Assembly (NCBI RefSeq): GCF_001187845.1
Contig: NZ_CP012160.1
Coordinates: forward strand, 1,178,001 to 1,242,000
Source: Octadecabacter temperatus
GTDB lineage: Bacteria; Pseudomonadota; Alphaproteobacteria; Rhodobacterales; Rhodobacteraceae
DNA: 64,000 bases
Direction of reading: 5' to 3'
The notes beneath the pieces were generated by a model. That model made no database searches and was not told where the DNA came from. It worked only from the letters and a program-made list of their open reading frames with translations. Both the position numbers and the translations under genes were made by a program. This document shows positions 59,666 through 64,000 of this stretch, one piece after another; within the stretch, counting starts at the first letter, position 1, and the number at the start of each line of letters is the position of its first letter.

Positions 59666-60520
59666 TTAGTCTAGGAAGGCTTTCTCAACCACGTAGTGTT
59701 GTGGGTTGGAATTCGCGCCCTCAACCAGGCCGTATTCCTCGAACATCTCTTTGAGCTCAAGGTTGAACGCCATGTTCCCGCAAATCATCGCACGGTCGCT
59801 TTCTGGGTTCAGCGGTGGCACGCCAAGGTCTTCGAATGCTTCGCCAGAACGCATGAGGTCCGTGATACGGCCCATCTTCGGGCTCTCTTCACGTGTGGTG
59901 GTCGGATAATACTTGATCTTCTTCCAGAACCCTTCACCGATCACTTCGTTCAGCAGCTCATCATCTTTGAGCGCCTCGATCAGGTCGCGGCCATAGGTCA
60001 ATTCGCCAACTTCGCGACAGGTGTGCGTGATGATGACTTCGTCGTAGTCTTCATAAGTCTGTGGTTCGCGCAGCAAGGATGCGAAAGGCGCAAAGCCAGT
60101 GCCGGTTGCAAAGAACCAGATACGCTTGCCCGGGATCAATGCGTCATGCACCAGTGTGCCAACAGGCTTGGGGCGCAAGATGACTTGCTCACCAACTTTG
60201 ATGTGCTGCAACTTGGATGTCAGCGGGCCGTCTTGCACTTTGATGGAATAGAATTCCAATTCCTCGTCCCAGCTAGGGGAGGCGATGGAATACGCACGCA
60301 ATAGCGGCTTAACCTTGCCCGTGTCTGGGTTCGGATCACCCATCAGACCGATCATCACAAATTCACCCGAGCGGAACCGCATGGATGCGGGGCGGGTCAT
60401 TTTAAAGCTGAACAGGCGGTCTGTGTAGTGCTTCACTTCGGTCACGGTCTGCGCATCGGGCAGGGCGGGAACGGCTTTGGTTGCTGTGCTTGTATCTGTC
60501 ACGGGCTTCATTTCTGTCAT
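59666..60520 (-). CDS. fpr: Ferredoxin--NADP reductase
   Basis: 284 aa. FAD-binding LLRAYSIASPSWDEELEFYS (RxYS motif), VGTLVHDALIPGKRIWFFAT, GTGFAPFASLLREP and nucleotide-binding ITHTCREVGELTYG. C-terminal HYVVEKAFLD is typical of bacterial FNRs. ATG 60520 is chosen; the ribosome-binding site is weak and an ATG three codons downstream is possible. Confidence 0.93.
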   Translation of the reverse strand: MTEMKPVTDTSTATKAVPALPDAQTVTEVKHYTDRLFSFKMTRPASMRFRSGEFVMIGLMGDPNPDTGKVKPLLRAYSIASPSWDEELEFYSIKVQDGPLTSKLQHIKVGEQVILRPKPVGTLVHDALIPGKRIWFFATGTGFAPFASLLREPQTYEDYDEVIITHTCREVGELTYGRDLIEALKDDELLNEVIGEGFWKKIKYYPTTTREESPKMGRITDLMRSGEAFEDLGVPPLNPESDRAMICGNMAFNLELKEMFEEYGLVEGANSNPQHYVVEKAFLD

Positions 60521-60605
60521 GTGTCTATGGCGCAGGCATATGCCCACGCCCCTCTGTTACGCTTTGATCTATGTCAGTGAAAGGGGTGCGTTTACCGCGA
60601 CGGGA

Positions 60606-61022
60606 TTAGCCGCGCATACGTGCTTGGTAATCGTGTGCTTTCCAGTCCGCACGGGCCAGCCATTGGTCCTCAGACTGACGCGCGGCCAGATCATCGGAAA
60701 TCTCGACCTCATCAAACCCAGAACGCCGCGCCATTGCGTATTGATCCGCAATCACGTGACCACGCGCGCGAAGGCGTCCCGTGAACCCCATGCGACGCAA
60801 CTGCGCAGCAATCGTAAAGCCACGCCCATCCGCGAAAGACGGGAAATCAATGCGGATCATGTCGATCTTTTGCAGGCATTCTGCCAAATCGGATGGTTCG
60901 GCATCTGACGCAAGGTCCACAGCCAGCTTAGCACAATCATTGGCCGCAATGTCTGTCAAAGCGACCCATCCGGTCTGCCAGTCATCGTTGCTAAACCCTG
61001 TGTCGGTTACGATCACACTCAT
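60606..61022 (-). CDS. DUF934 family protein of sulfite reduction operon
   Basis: 138 aa. DUF934 features: MIRIDFPSFADGRGFTIAAQ, RRMGFTGRLRARGHVIADQY and C-terminal ADWKAHDYQARMRG. Family members are associated with sulfite reductase. AAAGGACG precedes ATG 61022. Follows cysH after 49 bases, in the same direction. Confidence 0.9.
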   Translation of the reverse strand: MSVIVTDTGFSNDDWQTGWVALTDIAANDCAKLAVDLASDAEPSDLAECLQKIDMIRIDFPSFADGRGFTIAAQLRRMGFTGRLRARGHVIADQYAMARRSGFDEVEISDDLAARQSEDQWLARADWKAHDYQARMRG

Positions 61023-61071
61023 TTTTTCGTCCTTTTCTGGCTCAACTTCATCTTGGCCAATAAACTCAAAT

Positions 61072-61791
61072 TCAGGAGGCTCGAACGGCGCCGTTGGCTC
61101 CGAAGTGGATGCCACATTCCGTCTTGCTTTGATCGCGCCAGCGGCCCGCACGTGCGTCTTCGCCGGTCTTTACTTTTGTCGTGCAAGGCGAACATCCAAC
61201 GGATGGGTAGCCTTTGGCGACAAGCGGGTGGCGCGGCAGGTTATGCGCCTTGATATAGTCCTGCAGATCATCCCTGTCCCAATGGGCCAACGGGTTTACC
61301 TTGGCGCGTGGCAGGCGGCCTAATGGACGTTCGATCTCAAAGTACTCGAGCGCCTGACGATCGCCACCTTGGACGCGCTTGCGCCCAGAAACCCAACCGT
61401 CGAACCCTTGCAGCGCGCGTTGAAGTGGTTCTGTTTTGCGCAGGGCACAGCAGGCATCTGTGTCGTGAAGATGCAGCAGGTTTTCGTTGTCTTTCTCAAA
61501 CAGTGTTTCGCGCTTGGCACGGATAGCACGCACGTCTGTCAGGCCAAGTTGGGCCGCAACATCGCGCTGGTACTCAAGCGTTTCGGCAAACAGCATTTCA
61601 GTGTCGATGAATAAAACCGGCACGTCAGGGTTAATTTGTGCAGCCATATGCAGTAAAACAACGCTTTCCGCACCAAACGAGCTGACCAAAGCCATGTCGC
61701 CAAAGTTGTTCAGCGCGTGTTCAAGGACGTCCTGCGCATCTTTGTCTTTGTAGACGCGGTTGAGCGTGGAAAGTTGACCATCAAGCGGCAT
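61072..61791 (-). CDS. cysH: Adenylylsulfate/phosphoadenylylsulfate reductase
   Basis: 239 aa. Catalytic ECGIHF motif near the C-terminus, SSFGAESVVLLHM and FIDTEMLF substrate loops. The two cysteine pairs of the 4Fe-4S type (DACCALRK and SVGCSPCTTK) are present, so APS is the likely substrate. ATG 61791 overlaps the cysI stop by 11 bases and has AAAGGAAAAAG upstream. Confidence 0.93.
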   Translation of the reverse strand: MPLDGQLSTLNRVYKDKDAQDVLEHALNNFGDMALVSSFGAESVVLLHMAAQINPDVPVLFIDTEMLFAETLEYQRDVAAQLGLTDVRAIRAKRETLFEKDNENLLHLHDTDACCALRKTEPLQRALQGFDGWVSGRKRVQGGDRQALEYFEIERPLGRLPRAKVNPLAHWDRDDLQDYIKAHNLPRHPLVAKGYPSVGCSPCTTKVKTGEDARAGRWRDQSKTECGIHFGANGAVRAS

Positions 61792-63445
61792 CTGCTTTTT
61801 CCTTTGGATAAAGAATGTCTTTGAACGGTGCCGCACCGAGGCGACGGTAGGTTTGGATAAAGGTCTCGTCGTCGTTGTCGCGTAGGTCCATGTAACCGAC
61901 CACAAGACGTTCGATTGCCGGCACGATATCATCCGCGCTGAACCCTGGGCCTGCGCGTTCACCAACAGCGGCCGTTTCGGTGTGATCGCCACCCAGTGTG
62001 ATCTGGTAGTTTTCAACACCAGCACGGTCGAGGCCAAGAATACCGATGTGGCCCACGTGGTGGTGGCCACAGGCGTTGATGCAGCCCGAAATTTTGATCT
62101 TTAGTTCACCGATGTCGTGTTCCAATTTCAGTTCGTCAAAACGTGTCGCGATCTGCTGTGCGATTGGAATAGAGCGGGCTGTTGCAAGTGCGCAGTAGTC
62201 CATACCGGGGCAGGCGATGATGTCTGATACCAGTCCGATATTGGCCGTCGCTAGCCCAGCTACCCGTAATATCTGGTAGATATCCATAAGGTTAGATTTG
62301 TGGACATGCGGCAGGATAACGTTTTGCTCGTGGCTGATGCGCAGCTCATCGTGGCCGTACTTGCGGGCAAGGTCCGCCATGACGCGCATTTGATCCGCAG
62401 TTGCGTCACCTGGTGTATCACCATGCTTTTTGATGGAAATGCTGACAATTGCATATCCGTCGGCGCGGTGCGCAGTCAGGTTGGTATCAGTCCAGCTGCG
62501 GAACGCAGGGTTTGCAAGGCGCGCGGCCTCAAAACCATCCGTGTTGGCTGACTTGAACTCTGGCGCAGCGAATTGCGCCTCAATCGTGCGCAGGATGTCT
62601 TGATCGACGCCATTAAACGTTGGGCGAATTTCAGCGAAACGTTCGTCCACCAAGCGGCGGATTTCATCGATTCCGTGCTCGTGCACAGTGATCTTGATGC
62701 GCGCTTTATACTTGTTGTCGCGACGACCAAGACGGTTCCAAACGGAAACAGTCGCCTCAATGAATGGCAGCAGGTCGGCTTCTGGCAGGAAGTCGTGCAG
62801 CACTTTGCCAATCATTGGTGTGCGGCCAAGACCACCACCAACAAGCACTTCGTAACCACGAACGCCGTCGCGCTCCAGAATGCGGATGCCGATGTCATGC
62901 GCCTTGATCACGGCGCGGTCGGCAGCAGCACCCGTTACAGCAAGTTTGAACTTACGTGGCAGGAACTGGAATTCCGGGTGGTCAGTCGACCACTGGCGCA
63001 GCAATTCTGCGACAGGGCGCGGGTCTGCGACTTCATCAGCTGCAGCGCCTGCAAAGTGGTCAGCGGTGACATTACGAATGGTGTTCCCAGACGTCTGGAT
63101 CGCGTGCATTTCAACATCTGCGAGGTCAGACAACATGTCAGGCACGTCGCGCAGTTCAGGCCAGTTGTATTGGATGTTCTGGCGCGTGGTGAAATGGCCG
63201 TAGCCTTTGTCATATGTCTCAGCCAAGTGGGCGAGCATATCCATTTGTTTGCTGTTCAACGTGCCATACGGCACCGCAACGCGCAGCATGTAGGCATGCA
63301 GTTGCAGGTACAGGCCGTTCATCAAGCGCAGCGGCTTGAATTCGTCTTCGGTCAAAGACCCATCAATACGACGTTCAACTTGGCCGCGGAATTGGGCGAC
63401 ACGTTCACGGACGAATTTCTCGTCAAAATCGTTGTACTTATACAT
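61781..63445 (-). CDS. cysI: Nitrite/sulfite reductase hemoprotein (CysI-like)
   Basis: 554 aa. Siroheme/4Fe-4S ligands CPGMDYC and ISGCINACGHHH, plus N-terminal GHFTTRQNIQYNW and the duplicated ferrite-like half (ISHEQNVILPHV). Reduces sulfite to sulfide. It begins two bases from the DUF2849 stop and is followed by cysH with an 11-base overlap. Confidence 0.94.
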   Translation of the reverse strand: MYKYNDFDEKFVRERVAQFRGQVERRIDGSLTEDEFKPLRLMNGLYLQLHAYMLRVAVPYGTLNSKQMDMLAHLAETYDKGYGHFTTRQNIQYNWPELRDVPDMLSDLADVEMHAIQTSGNTIRNVTADHFAGAAADEVADPRPVAELLRQWSTDHPEFQFLPRKFKLAVTGAAADRAVIKAHDIGIRILERDGVRGYEVLVGGGLGRTPMIGKVLHDFLPEADLLPFIEATVSVWNRLGRRDNKYKARIKITVHEHGIDEIRRLVDERFAEIRPTFNGVDQDILRTIEAQFAAPEFKSANTDGFEAARLANPAFRSWTDTNLTAHRADGYAIVSISIKKHGDTPGDATADQMRVMADLARKYGHDELRISHEQNVILPHVHKSNLMDIYQILRVAGLATANIGLVSDIIACPGMDYCALATARSIPIAQQIATRFDELKLEHDIGELKIKISGCINACGHHHVGHIGILGLDRAGVENYQITLGGDHTETAAVGERAGPGFSADDIVPAIERLVVGYMDLRDNDDETFIQTYRRLGAAPFKDILYPKEKADAA

Positions 63446-63447
63446 GA

Positions 63448-63750
63448 TTAAACCTGCTCGACTTGTTTGCCATGGGCATAGTTGGATGGGCCGCGTGTGC
63501 GGAATTCTTCGCGAAAGTGGGTGGCCTCTGGGCCATTTTCACCCAACTTGGCATCGGCCAAGTAGGCGCCAACCATCACGTTCTTTTGTGCGTTTGCTTC
63601 CAGAAGGCGCAGATCGGCGTGCGCTTCGTCTGTCAGGAACTCTGCTTCGGCAATATCGCCGGACCATGTATCCTTGGCTGTGAACCAAACCGCATCGCCC
63701 TCAATCAGAAGGTTGGATGTGATCACTTTTGGTGTGAATGCGCGGGCCAT
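63448..63750 (-). CDS. DUF2849 family protein
   Basis: 100 aa: KVITSNLLIEGDAVWFTAKD, SGDIAEAEFLTDEAHADL, then VMVGAYLADAKLGENGPEAT and HFREEFRTRGPSNY. Always found with cysG and cysI in this lineage as far as I know. It starts one base after the cysG stop. Confidence 0.9.
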   Translation of the reverse strand: MARAFTPKVITSNLLIEGDAVWFTAKDTWSGDIAEAEFLTDEAHADLRLLEANAQKNVMVGAYLADAKLGENGPEATHFREEFRTRGPSNYAHGKQVEQV

Positions 63751-63751
63751 G

Positions 63752-64000
63752 TTATTGGGCCTCCTGTTGTAGGTCGTAAGATGACGCAGCCGCGATGGCC
63801 GCACGGGGCGCGAGCCCAAGGAATGTCAGGGCAGGGCCAGTCAACTCTGCAGCGGTAATGGTCGGTTCCATTTCCGCCAGTGTGGTTGTCAAAACACGCT
63901 GATCAGCGCGAGAGACGTTTTCGATAACGGTGACGGGCGTGTTAGGGTTGGCACCATGCATCAGCAGGCGGCCTTGGATAAAGCGTGCGGATTTTTTGCC
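63752..64000 (-). CDS. cysG: Siroheme synthase (uroporphyrinogen-III C-methyltransferase) C-terminal fragment
   Basis: The last 82 codons: FIQGRLLMHGANPNTPVTVI, ENVSRADQRVL and GPALTFLGLAPR match the end of the SUMT domain that methylates uroporphyrinogen III for siroheme. The frame is open through the right edge, so the N-terminal part is outside. First gene of the cys operon in view. Confidence 0.9.
   Translation of the reverse strand, partial: GKKSARFIQGRLLMHGANPNTPVTVIENVSRADQRVLTTTLAEMEPTITAAELTGPALTFLGLAPRAAIAAASSYDLQQEAQ

Noticed and set aside
62573..63451. Plus-strand 292-aa frame
   Set aside because: Antisense to cysI, whose siroheme ligands and operon overlaps are clear.
1..64000. 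tRNA or rRNA genes
   Set aside because: I saw no TPsiC-arm pattern with matching acceptor stem or rRNA-like stretch while reading; a covariance-model search would settle this.

Overview
The window reads as a chromosomal segment of an alphaproteobacterium of the Rhodobacteraceae (Roseobacter group). This rests on gene families and gene order: an fds-type formate dehydrogenase with FdhD and FdsD, a TRAP transporter cluster, a heterotetrameric sarcosine oxidase operon, a cysG-DUF2849-cysI-cysH-DUF934 sulfite-reduction operon, ccmI-ruvX-DUF1289, infC and a Fe-type superoxide dismutase. The species cannot be named from sequence reading alone. Coding density is high outside the island, and many genes overlap by 1-11 bases. 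I saw no rRNA, tRNA or CRISPR array.

Layout. 1-2456: the 3' end of the formate dehydrogenase operon. 2650-6623: a compact four-gene operon (GNAT-like acyltransferase, E1/ThiF adenylating enzyme, seven-helix membrane protein, Acg-like nitroreductase) with no assigned pathway. 6620-12134: a di-heme peroxidase and a Sel1 protein with overlapping divergent starts, a lamin-tail/Hint protein, an EEP nuclease, a DUF2238-like membrane protein and an MBL-fold protein. 12222-21446: a TRAP transporter, a two-component flavin monooxygenase (LLM plus flavin reductase), aldo/keto reductase, GntR regulator, Gfo/Idh dehydrogenase, VOC protein and PhyH dioxygenase, which look like one catabolic gene set.

21554-36426 is a 14.8-kb integrative element inserted in the 5' end of dusA. 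It has imperfect att repeats, a tyrosine integrase at one end and a PrtN-like small protein at the other. Between them lie an Mrr-plus-methylase restriction operon, a serine recombinase, a SWIM-finger protein, an AAA+/primase-type protein beside an AT-rich repeat region, and a tightly overlapping small-gene operon. It has no capsid, tail or terminase genes, so it resembles a phage satellite or ICE-like island carrying defence genes. It also contains a family of small hairpins with an invariant TRAC loop.

36356-47248: reconstituted dusA, a TauE/SafE transporter, small membrane proteins, DUF1289, ruvX, ccmI and the sarcosine oxidase operon. 47354-52768: glycosyltransferase and sulfotransferase genes. 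Three of these (865, 336 and 270 aa) are joined by two identical A9G runs, each placed so that a -1 slip would fuse one protein to the next; I consider this the most striking signal in the window. 53006-60520: sodB, an AGE-family epimerase, a LOG protein, a LysM protein, XdhC, infC (apparently starting with ATA), a protein with nine 22-residue LEA-like repeats, and ferredoxin-NADP reductase. 60606-64000: the assimilatory sulfate/sulfite reduction operon, running off the right edge.
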